Origin: Tenacibaculum maritimum NCIMB 2154
GTDB taxonomy: Bacteria; Bacteroidota; Bacteroidia; Flavobacteriales; Flavobacteriaceae
DNA: 64,000 bases
Direction: 5' to 3'
Assembly (NCBI RefSeq): GCF_900119795.1
Contig: NZ_LT634361.1
Coordinates: forward strand, 2,961,001 to 3,025,000
Positions 35,245 through 43,908 of the stretch are shown piece after piece (position 1 is the first letter of the stretch; every line of letters begins with the position of its first letter). The notes below the pieces were generated by a model, which saw only the letters and a list, made by a program, of their open reading frames with translations, searched no databases and was not told where the DNA came from. A program made the position numbers and the translations under genes.

Positions 35245-35874
35245 TCAACCTCTGTATTTCATTGGTAAATGAACCACCTTTTTAGTTTCAAAAAACTCTT
35301 CCTTAAAAAAGTCCGACAAATTATAAATAGTGGCTTTTGGAAAATGCTGTAATTCTTCTACTAAATCTCCTCCTTTTAAATATAAAATTCCATTTTTTAA
35401 ATCGTGTTGCTGTTTTTTATGCACTTTATTCTTTACCCAACGTTCAAAAGTCTCCATCTGCGCAACCGCTCTACTTACAATAAAGTCATACGTATCCTTC
35501 ACCTCTTCAACACGCCCATGAGTCGTCCTAACATTTTTCAATCCTAAACCCTCAACTACCTCGTTTACGACCTTTATTTTCTTTCCAATAGAATCCACTA
35601 AGTGAAAATCTGTTTCAGGAAACAAAATTGCCAAAGGAATCCCAGGAAACCCTCCTCCAGTACCTACATCCATTACCTTTGTTCCTGCTTTAAACTGCAT
35701 CACCTTTGCAATACCTAATGAATGTAATACATGACGCAAATACAGTTCATCAATATCTTTCCGAGAAACAACATTTATCTTCAAATTCCAATCTTTATAC
35801 AACTCTTTAAGTTTAGAAAATTGTGCCAATTGAACTTCACTAAGGCCATCAAAGTATTTTAAAAGTATATCCAT
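35245..35874 (-). CDS. rsmG: 16S rRNA (guanine-527-N7)-methyltransferase
   Basis: A 209-residue SAM-dependent methyltransferase of normal RsmG length. NVVSRKDIDELYLRHVLHSL is the N-terminal RsmG signature, VMDVGTGGGFPGIPLAILFP is motif I for SAM, FHLVDSIGKKIKVVNEV follows, and DFIVSRAVAQMETF holds the conserved SRA. It methylates G527 in the 530 loop; loss gives low-level streptomycin resistance in other bacteria. Lies tail-to-head with the upstream pseudogene and is divergent from the desaturase. Confidence 0.95.
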   Translation of the reverse strand: MDILLKYFDGLSEVQLAQFSKLKELYKDWNLKINVVSRKDIDELYLRHVLHSLGIAKVMQFKAGTKVMDVGTGGGFPGIPLAILFPETDFHLVDSIGKKIKVVNEVVEGLGLKNVRTTHGRVEEVKDTYDFIVSRAVAQMETFERWVKNKVHKKQQHDLKNGILYLKGGDLVEELQHFPKATIYNLSDFFKEEFFETKKVVHLPMKYRG

Positions 35875-35996
35875 GAGTTTTGAAAATTTGTTTGCAAAAA
35901 TAAAAAACTAATCACGCCAATAGATATTTATTAAACAAAAGATCTACATATCGTTAAAAACTTCGATTTACACAGTAGCGATGAGATAAAAACGTT

Positions 35997-36004
35997 TACT
36001 TTTG
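35997..36004 (+). promoter_or_regulatory. -7 element of the desaturase gene
   Basis: TACTTTTG, fitting TAnnTTTG, 20 bp before the ATG at 36025. Confidence 0.55.
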
Positions 36005-36024
36005 TAATATATAAATCATTTATC

Positions 36025-37116
36025 ATGAAGACTATAAACTTCTCAAGAACAGATAAAGCTAAGTTTTTCAGAACTTTAAATAAACGCGTAAACGCTTATT
36101 TTAAAGAAAACAATATAAAAAGGACAGGAAATTGGAAGCTATATTCTAAGGCTATTTTAATGTTTGCTATTTTTTTAGTTCCATTTATTTTAATATTAAC
36201 AGTAACTATGCCTAGCTGGGTCTTATTAATACTAACCATTCTCATGGGAGTTGGTATGGCAGGCGTAGGAATGAACGTAATGCACGATGCTAATCATGAA
36301 TCCTTTTCTACTAAAAAATGGGTCAATAAACTAATGGGAAGTAGTATATATATCCTTGCAGGAAATGTATATAACTGGAAAGTACAACATAACGTATTAC
36401 ATCATACTTATACCAATATTCAAGACCACGATGAAGACATCGACGCTGGCAGAATCATTAGATTTTCTAAACATGCAAAGTGGTTATGGATTCATAAATT
36501 CCAAAAATATTATTCTATTTTTTTATATGGCTTACTCACTATTAATTGGGCCATAACTACCGATTTCAAACAAATGCGCAGGTATTTAAAAAGAAAGCTT
36601 TCTTACGGAAAATTTCCTAATCCTACTACAGAATGGACAAAACTAGTTATTTCTAAAATAGTGTATTATTCTCTATGGATCGTTTTACCTATTTTGGTTT
36701 TAAATATAGCTTGGTGGAAAGTAGTAATTGGTTTTTTTATAATGCACTACACCGCTGGTATCATTTTAAGTGTTGTTTTTCAATTAGCACACGTGGTTCC
36801 TACTACAGAGATGCCTTTGCCTGATGAAAATGGAAACATGAAAAATACATGGGCCATACACCAATTGCACACTACCGCTAATTTTGCTCCTAAAAATTGG
36901 TTAATCAACTTTTATACAGGTGGTTTAAACCACCAAGTAGAACATCATATTTTTCCTCATATTTCTCATATTCATTATAATAAACTTGCTAAAATCGTAA
37001 AAGAAACCGCCAAAGAATTCAATCTTCCTTATAATGAATACAAAACTACAAGGCGCGCTATCATAGAGCATTTTAAACACCTTGCAGAACTAGGAAAACA
37101 ACCTAAATTAGCATAA
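36025..37116 (+). CDS. Membrane acyl-lipid/acyl-CoA desaturase
   Basis: A 363-residue membrane protein with the three histidine boxes of front-end-type fatty acid desaturases: HDANHES (box 1), HHTYTN (box 2, as LHHTYTNIQDHDEDID) and NHQVEHHIFP (box 3, H/Q-x-x-HH). About four helices are visible (FAIFLVPFILILTV, VLLILTILMGVGMAG, ISKIVYYSLWIVLPILVLNI, VVIGFFIMHYTAGIIL). The enzyme would put a double bond into membrane lipid acyl chains, useful at low temperature. The aminotransferase follows by 20 bp, but they share no pathway. Confidence 0.9.
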   Translation: MKTINFSRTDKAKFFRTLNKRVNAYFKENNIKRTGNWKLYSKAILMFAIFLVPFILILTVTMPSWVLLILTILMGVGMAGVGMNVMHDANHESFSTKKWVNKLMGSSIYILAGNVYNWKVQHNVLHHTYTNIQDHDEDIDAGRIIRFSKHAKWLWIHKFQKYYSIFLYGLLTINWAITTDFKQMRRYLKRKLSYGKFPNPTTEWTKLVISKIVYYSLWIVLPILVLNIAWWKVVIGFFIMHYTAGIILSVVFQLAHVVPTTEMPLPDENGNMKNTWAIHQLHTTANFAPKNWLINFYTGGLNHQVEHHIFPHISHIHYNKLAKIVKETAKEFNLPYNEYKTTRRAIIEHFKHLAELGKQPKLA

Positions 37117-37136
37117 CATAAACAACATAAACACAA

Positions 37137-38324
37137 ATGCCACACCCGTTATCTAACAGAATTAACAGTTTACCTGTTTCTCAAACTTTAGCCATGGCTG
37201 CTAAAGCTAGAGAGTTAAAAGCTGAAGGAAAAGACATCATCAGCTTAAGTTTAGGAGAACCTGACTTTAACACTCCAGATTTTATTAAAGAAGCTGCTAT
37301 TGAAGCGATCCATCAAAACTATAATTCCTATACTCCTGTAGATGGATATGCCGAATTAAAAGAGGCTATTTGCACCAAATTCAAAAGAGACAATAACCTT
37401 ACCTATTCTCCTAATCAAATTGTTGTTTCTACAGGAGCTAAGCAATCTATCGCTAACATTGCTCAAGTTTTATTAAATCCTGGAGATGAAGTTTTATTAC
37501 CAGCTCCTTATTGGGTAAGCTATTCTGCTATCGCCACTTTATGCGAGGCAGTTTTTGTAGAGATTCCTTCTTCTATTGAAAATGATTTTAAAATTACTCC
37601 CGCTCAATTGGAAGCTGCGATTACTCCTAAAACAAAAATGATTTTCTTTAATTCTCCTACTAATCCAAGTGGTAGCATTTACACAGAAGCCGAATATAGA
37701 GCTTTAGCTACGGTATTAGAAAAGCACCCACAGATATACGTCTTATCGGATGAAATATATGAGCATATAAACTATGGTGAAAAACCTTTCAGTTTTGCTG
37801 CTATAGAGAGTATGTATGACAGAACTATTACTGTAAATGGCTTAGCAAAAGCTTTTGCCATGACAGGTTGGAGAATTGGTTATATTGGAGCTCCTCAATG
37901 GATTGCCAAAGCATGTACAAAAATGCAAGGACAAATTACTTCAGGAACAAACTGTATTGCACAGCGTGCAGCAATTACAGCAGTATCCGCTTCTCCTGAA
38001 AAAATACAATATATGGTTGATGAATTTAGAAAACGTAGAGATATTGTTTTAGAATTATTAAAGGCTGTTGACGGATTCAAATTAAATGTACCAAAGGGAG
38101 CTTTCTACATTTTCCCTGATATTTCTTATTTTTTTGGAAAAACTCTTAAAGGTAAAAAAATAAACAACGCGTCTGATTTCTCAATGCTCCTCCTAGAAGA
38201 AGCCAATGTAGCAACCGTAACAGGAGATGCTTTTGGCGCTCCAAACTGTATTAGATTATCTTATGCAGCCTCTGAGCTTCAATTAAGAGAAGCTGTTAAA
38301 CGAATCAAAGAAGTGGTAAGTTAA
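37137..38324 (+). CDS. PLP-dependent aspartate/aromatic aminotransferase
   Basis: A 395-residue class I aminotransferase of the I-gamma (AspAT) type. LSLGEPDFNTPDF is the N-terminal signature, STGAKQSIAN the PLP phosphate loop, FNSPTNPSG the Asn/Pro motif, LSDEIYEHI the Asp that binds the pyridine N, and NGLAKAFAMTGWRIGYIG holds the Schiff-base Lys (about residue 238). CIRLSYAAS has the C-terminal Arg that binds the substrate carboxylate. Probably aspartate:2-oxoglutarate transfer, with broad specificity possible. It ends at a terminator. Confidence 0.93.
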   Translation: MPHPLSNRINSLPVSQTLAMAAKARELKAEGKDIISLSLGEPDFNTPDFIKEAAIEAIHQNYNSYTPVDGYAELKEAICTKFKRDNNLTYSPNQIVVSTGAKQSIANIAQVLLNPGDEVLLPAPYWVSYSAIATLCEAVFVEIPSSIENDFKITPAQLEAAITPKTKMIFFNSPTNPSGSIYTEAEYRALATVLEKHPQIYVLSDEIYEHINYGEKPFSFAAIESMYDRTITVNGLAKAFAMTGWRIGYIGAPQWIAKACTKMQGQITSGTNCIAQRAAITAVSASPEKIQYMVDEFRKRRDIVLELLKAVDGFKLNVPKGAFYIFPDISYFFGKTLKGKKINNASDFSMLLLEEANVATVTGDAFGAPNCIRLSYAASELQLREAVKRIKEVVS

Positions 38325-38353
38325 TTGTATCATACACAAAACTCACTCAAAAA

Positions 38354-38385
38354 AACCTCATAGATTTTTCTATGAGGTTTTCTTT
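38354..38385 (+). terminator. Terminator after the aminotransferase gene
   Basis: CCTCATAGA ... TCTATGAGG hairpin flanked by A and T runs. Confidence 0.85.
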
Positions 38386-38531
38386 TTTATACAAATTATG
38401 TACAATCTCATACTTTATTGCAATCTATTAGCTTCGTAAAGCACTGAATATATCCTTTCCTTTCTTATTTTGCTCAACAAGAAAAACATTTCTTCTCTTA
38501 CTTTTATACCGAAGCGTATTCATAAACCAGC

Positions 38532-39014
38532 TTAAAACTTAAGCTTCTTGAGCTTTTTCACTTTCTTTTTTTTAGCTTTTTTCAGATACAGCACTTTTTT
38601 ATTATAATCTATAAAAGCTTTACCCTCTTCAAGAATATCTGCTCCTATAATTCCATGAACCTCTTCCGCTTCATGCCTCATCAAAGCAGCGTTCACATGC
38701 TTTAAATCAAACAACACTAAATTACACTGTTTTGTTTTCCACTTTCCTATTTTCAATAAATTACCTTCTGATTTCTGAGTTTCCATATCAGTAGCACCTG
38801 CTCCAGCAGCTTTTACTTCACTTTCTTCTGAAACCAAATTAAAATGGGTTATCAAATCCAATCCTACACACGAATTTGAAGCTCCTGTATCTAAAATAAA
38901 CCTTCCTTTCACTTTATTAATCTCTGCACTCAACTCTAAATGATTTGTTACCATTTTCTTCAATTTAATCTTAAGGTATTTCTTTTTTGATAATACTTTT
39001 TTCAAGCTTGCCAT
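38532..39014 (-). CDS. Retropepsin-like aspartic protease
   Basis: A 160-residue protein with one pepsin-like lobe. GRFILDTGASNSCVGLDL holds the active DTGA motif and VHGIIGADILEEGKAFIDYNKKVLYL the second conserved block. A protein of this size would act as a dimer, like other bacterial retropepsin-like proteases. The N-terminus and C-terminus are very Lys-rich (KKVLSKKKYLKIKLKK, KKAKKKKVKKLKKLKF). I take ATG 39014; the upstream TTG at 39044 overlaps a TATTTTTG promoter element (39042-39049). Target unknown. Confidence 0.85.
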   Translation of the reverse strand: MASLKKVLSKKKYLKIKLKKMVTNHLELSAEINKVKGRFILDTGASNSCVGLDLITHFNLVSEESEVKAAGAGATDMETQKSEGNLLKIGKWKTKQCNLVLFDLKHVNAALMRHEAEEVHGIIGADILEEGKAFIDYNKKVLYLKKAKKKKVKKLKKLKF

Positions 39015-39041
39015 TTTCCAGTACTTTTGCGGTTTGTTTAA

Positions 39042-39049
39042 CAAAAATA
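39042..39049 (-). promoter_or_regulatory. -7 element of the retropepsin-like gene
   Basis: TATTTTTG on the minus strand, 27 bp before the chosen ATG. Confidence 0.5.
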
Positions 39050-39167
39050 CATTATTAGAAAAGAAATCACATACTCTATCTAAAAAATGAATTTAACTTA
39101 TAGTAATTAAATTATCTCCTATCAGATAAGCTTTATTTTTTTGATAGAATTATTCAAATAGCAAAAT

Positions 39168-39932
39168 ATGATTACCGATACACATACGCATTTATATTCA
39201 GAGCAATTTAACGACGATAGAAGCCAAGTGATACAACGCGCAAAAGATGTTGGAGTTTCTCGGTTTTTTATTCCTGCCATAGACAGCTCTTATACAGAAA
39301 GCATGTTAGCATTAGAAAGAAATCATCCTGATGATGTTTTTTTAATGATGGGGCTCCACCCTACTTCTGTAAAAGAGAACTATAAAGAAGAACTGGCACA
39401 TGTAAAAAAATGGATTCATCAGCGTAATTTTTATGCTATAGGTGAAATTGGAATTGATTTGTACTGGGATACCTCTTTCTTAAATCAGCAAAAGGAAGCT
39501 TTTAAAACTCAAATACAATGGGCCAAAGAAAAAAAACTTCCAATTATAATTCACTGTCGAGATGCTTTTGATGAAATTTTTGAAGTATTAGAGAGTGAAA
39601 AAGGAGAAGATCTTCATGGAATATTCCATTGTTTTACAGGAACTCTCGCCCAAGCAACACAAGCTATTTCATACAATATGAAACTAGGTATCGGGGGAGT
39701 AGCTACTTTTAAAAATGGCAAAATAGACCAATTTTTGCATGAAATTGACATCAAGCATATTGTTCTAGAAACAGATGCTCCTTACTTAGCTCCAACTCCT
39801 TACAGAGGAAAAAGGAATGAAAGTGCTTTTATAACCCAAGTCATAGAAAAATTAGCTACCATTTACAATCTTACTTTCAATGAAGTTGCTGAAATAACCA
39901 CTAAGAACTCTAAAGAGGTTTTTGGAATTTAA
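39168..39932 (+). CDS. TatD family deoxyribonuclease
   Basis: A 254-residue TIM-barrel metal hydrolase. DTHTHLYSEQF gives the HxH pair, AIGEIGIDLYWD the Glu ligand, PIIIHCRDAFDEI and GIFHCFTGT the further His ligands, and LETDAPYLAPTPYRGKRNE the catalytic Asp with the family C-terminal motif. Members are 3'-5' exonucleases or D-aminoacyl-tRNA-type hydrolases. It stands between two promoters and is probably alone. Confidence 0.94.
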   Translation: MITDTHTHLYSEQFNDDRSQVIQRAKDVGVSRFFIPAIDSSYTESMLALERNHPDDVFLMMGLHPTSVKENYKEELAHVKKWIHQRNFYAIGEIGIDLYWDTSFLNQQKEAFKTQIQWAKEKKLPIIIHCRDAFDEIFEVLESEKGEDLHGIFHCFTGTLAQATQAISYNMKLGIGGVATFKNGKIDQFLHEIDIKHIVLETDAPYLAPTPYRGKRNESAFITQVIEKLATIYNLTFNEVAEITTKNSKEVFGI

Positions 39933-40082
39933 TCTTTATATATCATTTCATTTTTCAAAACCTACCTTTATCAAGTAGTTTTAAAATTGAGATGATACTT
40001 CTTTTAAAATCAAAAAAACAACTGTAAAAAATTATTAAAAAAACACTATCTTTCTACAAGAAAAAAACAACTAGTTCATTTC

Positions 40083-40574
40083 TTGGAAATTCAAACCACA
40101 TACTATAAAACCCCTATTGGGTTTGCTAAAATTACTGGCAATAAAGACGGCATACAAACTGTTTCCGTTTTAGACGCCATTCCTAACACATTCAAAACAA
40201 CACCTAAGGAAATTGCATATGAGCTCCAAGAATGCGTTACGCAATTGGATGAATATTTTAAAGGAAAGCGAATTCAATTTAACCTAAAACTTAACCCTCA
40301 AGGCACCTCCTTTCAACAAAGAGTATGGAAAGAGCTACTGAATATTCCTTACAACAAAACAAAAAGTTATTTAGAACAAGCAAAATCTTTAGGAGATATA
40401 AAAGCTATTAGAGCTGTAGCTTCTGCAAATGGTAAAAATCCTATTTGGATTATCATTCCTTGCCACCGTGTAATTGGATCCGATGGTTCTTTAACAGGAT
40501 ATGCTGGAGGTATTTGGCGCAAAAAATGGCTATTAGCACATGAAAACCCCGTAAAACAACAAGCACTCTTTTAA
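40083..40574 (+). CDS. ogt: Methylated-DNA--protein-cysteine methyltransferase
   Basis: A 163-residue DNA repair protein. The active-site motif IIPCHRVIGSDGSLTGYAGG carries the acceptor Cys, and TSFQQRVWKELLNIPYNKTKSYLEQA holds the helix-turn-helix that flips the base. It removes alkyl groups from O6-guanine and is consumed in the reaction. No Ada-type N-terminal domain. The start is a TTG (MEIQTTYYKTPIGFA), as no ATG is near and the N-terminus then matches the family. The last four bases overlap the 3' end of tadA. Confidence 0.94.
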   Translation: MEIQTTYYKTPIGFAKITGNKDGIQTVSVLDAIPNTFKTTPKEIAYELQECVTQLDEYFKGKRIQFNLKLNPQGTSFQQRVWKELLNIPYNKTKSYLEQAKSLGDIKAIRAVASANGKNPIWIIIPCHRVIGSDGSLTGYAGGIWRKKWLLAHENPVKQQALF

Positions 40575-41029
40575 TTTAAATTCCGCTTTTCAATAAAAAA
40601 CTTTTTTAATAAAAAACTACATTCCTCTTCCAGCACCCCTTTCACAACCTTGGTTTTAGGATGCAACTTTGTGCCTAAAATACGATACCCTAATTTAGGT
40701 TCACTTGCTCCATACACAATTTTACCCACTTGTGTCCAATAACTAGCCCCTGCACACATTTGACAAGGTTCCAAGGTAACATATAACGTACATTTTTTCA
40801 AGTATTTCCCCCCTAAAAAATCAGCAGCAGCAGTAAAAGCCTGCATCTCGGCATGTGCAGTAACATCATTTAAAGTTTCTGTAAGATTATGAGCTCTCGC
40901 TATAATTTTATCTTCAAAAACAATGACAGCACCTACTGGAACTTCCCCTTTATGAAAGGCCACCTCAGCTTCTTTCAGTGCTCTTCTCATAAAATAATTA
41001 TCATCAAAAGGAATTATTCTTTTATCCAT
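40571..41029 (-). CDS. tadA: tRNA-specific adenosine deaminase
   Basis: A 152-residue deaminase. TAHAEMQAF has the zinc His and catalytic Glu, and TLEPCQMCAGA (PCxxC) the two Cys ligands. ALKEAEVAFHKGEVPVGAVIV is the family N-terminus. It converts A34 to inosine in the anticodon of tRNA-Arg(ACG), an essential step. A guanine deaminase would be the alternative, but the N-terminus fits TadA better. Its start overlaps the MOSC gene by eight bases. Confidence 0.9.
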   Translation of the reverse strand: MDKRIIPFDDNYFMRRALKEAEVAFHKGEVPVGAVIVFEDKIIARAHNLTETLNDVTAHAEMQAFTAAADFLGGKYLKKCTLYVTLEPCQMCAGASYWTQVGKIVYGASEPKLGYRILGTKLHPKTKVVKGVLEEECSFLLKKFFIEKRNLN

Positions 41030-41579
41030 TTTTCGAAATTCTTTTTTCTATATATTTTTCTACTATAGTCGGATTATTCTTACATTTTTTAAGTTGCTCA
41101 AAAACGTCATTGCTCTTAACAAAACCGCTTTGAATGACTTTAAAATACAAGCCGCTTCTTGTTGTATTCCAAAATTGCTTTACGATTTTCATATCACCAA
41201 ATCTGACCCCTAATTTCATGCAAGGTTGGCGGGGTTTAGTAACCTCTAAAATTGCTCCTCCTACCTTATAAATAGCTCCTATATGAATCATTGTTTCATC
41301 CAAATCATCAATAGTCAAATTTTCCCCAAACATTCCTAAACTCCAATCTAAATCAGGATACAATTCTTTAAAATAATTATAATGCTTCAAAGAATATCCA
41401 TAAACAGCCTGTTCTATTCCTCCATGATGTACCCTATCTACAACATCATCTTCAAGAACATTTTCAGCATCTAAAAAAATGGGAATTTCCACAGGATACT
41501 TAAAAATACCCGTCGTTACTATTTTTCCTTTCCAGTTAATTTCCTTTTTCTTTCCGATATTTGTTGAAACGATTTTCAT
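41022..41579 (-). CDS. MOSC domain protein (YiiM-like)
   Basis: A 185-residue protein from the ATG at 41579 (MKIVSTNIGKKKEINWKGK). The frame extends to 41609, but TAACTTTG at 41597-41604 is a promoter element there. NIGKK, TGIFKYPV, VDRVHHGGIEQAVYGY, GMFGENLTIDDLDE, GAILEVTKPRQPCMKLGVRFG are the MOSC blocks; the single conserved Cys in QPCMKL is present. MOSC proteins carry or sense sulfur and molybdenum cofactor; YiiM reduces N-hydroxylated compounds. It is the first gene of a tadA-containing unit. Confidence 0.9.
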   Translation of the reverse strand: MKIVSTNIGKKKEINWKGKIVTTGIFKYPVEIPIFLDAENVLEDDVVDRVHHGGIEQAVYGYSLKHYNYFKELYPDLDWSLGMFGENLTIDDLDETMIHIGAIYKVGGAILEVTKPRQPCMKLGVRFGDMKIVKQFWNTTRSGLYFKVIQSGFVKSNDVFEQLKKCKNNPTIVEKYIEKRISKNG

Positions 41580-41596
41580 TCTAAAGTATATTTTTG

Positions 41597-41604
41597 CAAA
41601 GTTA
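41597..41604 (-). promoter_or_regulatory. -7 element of the MOSC-tadA unit
   Basis: TAACTTTG on the minus strand; it decides for ATG 41579 over the upstream start at 41609. Confidence 0.65.
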
Positions 41605-41619
41605 GCCAAATAAAATAGC

Positions 41620-41627
41620 TATTTTTG
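41620..41627 (+). promoter_or_regulatory. -7 element of lpxH
   Basis: TATTTTTG, 15 bp before the TTG start. It lies only 16 bp from the opposite promoter. Confidence 0.5.
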
Positions 41628-41641
41628 CTCAAAATTTTGAT

Positions 41642-42406
41642 TTGAAATTAATTAACACCTCCAATAATAAAAAAGTATATTTTGCTTCCGATCAGCATTT
41701 AGGTGCTCCTACCAGTGAAGCTAGTTTTCCTAGAGAAAAAAAATTTGTTGAATGGCTTGACCTTGTTAAAAAAGATGCGGAAGCTATTTTTATTTTAGGC
41801 GATTTATTTGACTTCTGGTTTGAATATAAAACGGTAGTTCCTAAGGGATTCGTAAGAGTTCTTGGAAAACTCGCAGAAATTAGAGATAGTGGAATAGCTA
41901 TTCATTTCTTTGTTGGAAATCACGATTTATGGATGCATGATTACTTTCAAAAAGAATTGAACATTCCTGTATATCATAAACCACAAGAATTCTTTATAAA
42001 CAATAAAGTCTTTTTAATTGGGCATGGAGATGGACTAGGACCTCATGACAAGGGATATAAAAGAATGAAAAAGGTTTTTACTTTTCCTCTTTTCAAATGG
42101 ATGTTTAGATGGTTACATCCTGATATTGGAGTTAGAATAGGCCAATATATGTCTGTAAAAAACAAGCTAATTTCAGGTGATGAAGATGCTAAATTTTTGG
42201 GAAATGAAAAAGAATGGCTAGTACAATATTGCAAAAGAAAACTAGAAAGCAAACACTATGATTATTTTGTGTTTGGCCATCGTCATTTACCTCTAGAGAT
42301 AGCTCTAAAAAACAACAGCACCTATGTTAATTTAGGAGATTGGGTGAATTATTTCACCTATGCTTCTTTCGATGAAAACAATATGAATTTGACAAAATTC
42401 AACTGA
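41642..42406 (+). CDS. lpxH: UDP-2,3-diacylglucosamine diphosphatase
   Basis: A 254-residue calcineurin-like phosphoesterase of lipid A synthesis. YFASDQHLGAP (D-x-H), ILGDLFDFWFEY (GDxxD), VGNHDLWMHDY (GNHD), LIGHGDGLGPHDKGYK and FGHRHLPLEI (GHxH) are all present; the GDxFDxWF motif is specific to LpxH. It hydrolyses UDP-2,3-diacylglucosamine to lipid X and UMP at the membrane. The start is TTG at 41642; no ATG gives the needed N-terminal strand. Confidence 0.93.
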   Translation: MKLINTSNNKKVYFASDQHLGAPTSEASFPREKKFVEWLDLVKKDAEAIFILGDLFDFWFEYKTVVPKGFVRVLGKLAEIRDSGIAIHFFVGNHDLWMHDYFQKELNIPVYHKPQEFFINNKVFLIGHGDGLGPHDKGYKRMKKVFTFPLFKWMFRWLHPDIGVRIGQYMSVKNKLISGDEDAKFLGNEKEWLVQYCKRKLESKHYDYFVFGHRHLPLEIALKNNSTYVNLGDWVNYFTYASFDENNMNLTKFN

Positions 42407-42479
42407 TTATCAACCTCTAAAACCTGAAAACATAAGCTTCTTTAACCTAGTTTTAACAATAAAAAATTTATTATTATTG

Positions 42480-42487
42480 TAGCTTTG
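42480..42487 (+). promoter_or_regulatory. -7 element of the moxR-bat operon
   Basis: TAGCTTTG, fitting TAnnTTTG, 42 bp before the moxR ATG. The operon downstream runs to at least 51132. Confidence 0.6.
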
Positions 42488-42528
42488 TTATTCTTAAAAA
42501 AATAAATACGTAATAGATATAGAACATT

Positions 42529-43518
42529 ATGGATGTAGACGTAAGAGCAATTAATGAAAAAATAGAAAGAGAAAGTGCTTTTGTTGATTTATTAACAACC
42601 GAAATGAACAAGGTTATTATTGGACAAAAGTATATGATAGAACGCTTACTCATCGGATTATTAGGAAACGGGCATATTTTGTTAGAAGGAGTACCTGGTT
42701 TGGCAAAAACCTTAGCCATTAATACCCTTTCAAAAGCTGTTCAAGGTAGCTTTAGTAGAATTCAATTTACCCCAGATTTATTACCTGCTGATGTTATAGG
42801 TACCATGATTTATAACGTAAAAGAGAATGATTTTTCTATTAAAAAAGGACCTATTTTTGCAAATTTCGTGTTAGCAGATGAAATAAATCGTGCCCCTGCT
42901 AAAGTCCAATCAGCTTTATTAGAGGCTATGCAAGAACGCCAAACTACTATTGGTGATACTACTTTTAAACTAGATGAACCTTTCTTAGTAATGGCTACTC
43001 AAAACCCTGTTGAACAAGAAGGGACGTACCCACTACCAGAAGCTCAAATGGATCGTTTTATGTTAAAAACAGTTATTGACTATCCGAATTTAGCTGATGA
43101 GCAAATTATCATGCGTCAAAACTTAAGTGGCAGTTATTCAAAGGTAAATCCTGTAGTTTCTATGGAGCAAATAATAAAGGCTCGTAAGGCTGCAAATGAA
43201 GTATATATGGATGAGAAAATAGAAAAATACATCCTTGATATCATTTTTGCCACTCGTTATCCTGAAAAATATAATTTATCACAATTACGTCCTTTAATTA
43301 GTTTTGGATCTTCTCCTCGTGGAAGCATCGCTTTAGCAAAAGCAGCAAAATGTTACGCTTTTATCAAACGCAGAGGGTATGTAATTCCTGAAGACGTAAG
43401 AGCTGTTGTAAACGACGTACTTCGACATAGAATAGGCATTACTTATGAAGCTGAAGCTGAGAACATTTCTTCAATTGATATTATCAATTCCATTATTAAT
43501 GAGATTGAAGTTCCTTAG
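42529..43518 (+). CDS. MoxR family AAA+ ATPase
   Basis: A 329-residue AAA+ protein. EGVPGLAKTLAINTL is Walker A, FVLADEINRAPAKVQSALLEAM Walker B and sensor context, MATQNPVEQEGTYPLPEAQMDRFML holds sensor 1 and the MoxR signature, and SPRGSIALAKAAK sensor 2. MoxR proteins act as chaperones that load or activate VWA-domain partners, here the DUF58, BatA and BatB proteins coded downstream. First gene of the operon. Confidence 0.95.
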   Translation: MDVDVRAINEKIERESAFVDLLTTEMNKVIIGQKYMIERLLIGLLGNGHILLEGVPGLAKTLAINTLSKAVQGSFSRIQFTPDLLPADVIGTMIYNVKENDFSIKKGPIFANFVLADEINRAPAKVQSALLEAMQERQTTIGDTTFKLDEPFLVMATQNPVEQEGTYPLPEAQMDRFMLKTVIDYPNLADEQIIMRQNLSGSYSKVNPVVSMEQIIKARKAANEVYMDEKIEKYILDIIFATRYPEKYNLSQLRPLISFGSSPRGSIALAKAAKCYAFIKRRGYVIPEDVRAVVNDVLRHRIGITYEAEAENISSIDIINSIINEIEVP

Positions 43519-43575
43519 CAATTAAAGACTCCAATAGTAAAAAGAAAAAAAAGTCCTTCAACTAACCCCCTAACA

Positions 43576-43905
43576 ATGAATTATCAATTAATAACTTATA
43601 AAACGTTAATAGGAACCAAGGAAATTGTTAAAATCCCAAAAAGAAAAAGCGCAGAATGGATTGTTTATAAAAACGGAAAACCAGCTTTTCATGTAAACTG
43701 TTTTGATTTAAAAACAGAATCTAATATTATTATGAACGGATTGGTTTTATGTCCACAAAAAACAATACAAGAAGTTATTAAAAACATTGCTAAAAAGAAT
43801 GATGTAAAACTATCTATTGAAAAACCACCTATTATTGCTTTAAAAAAAACAATAGAAACTAAAGAATTAGTATTACCACCATTGCCAGAAGCATGGTTAA
43901 ACTAA
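43576..43905 (+). CDS. Small protein of unknown function within the moxR-bat operon
   Basis: A 109-residue protein with no family I know. It begins MNYQLITYKTLIGTKEIVKI and has basic, Lys-rich strands, LVLCPQKTIQEVIKNIAKKNDV as a helix, then a hydrophobic tail ELVLPPLPEAWLN. No signal peptide. It lies 57 bp after moxR and four bases before the DUF58 gene, so it is co-expressed with them. Most Bat operons go directly from moxR to DUF58, which makes it an accessory insertion or a poorly known component. Confidence 0.6.
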   Translation: MNYQLITYKTLIGTKEIVKIPKRKSAEWIVYKNGKPAFHVNCFDLKTESNIIMNGLVLCPQKTIQEVIKNIAKKNDVKLSIEKPPIIALKKTIETKELVLPPLPEAWLN

Positions 43906-43908
43906 ACA

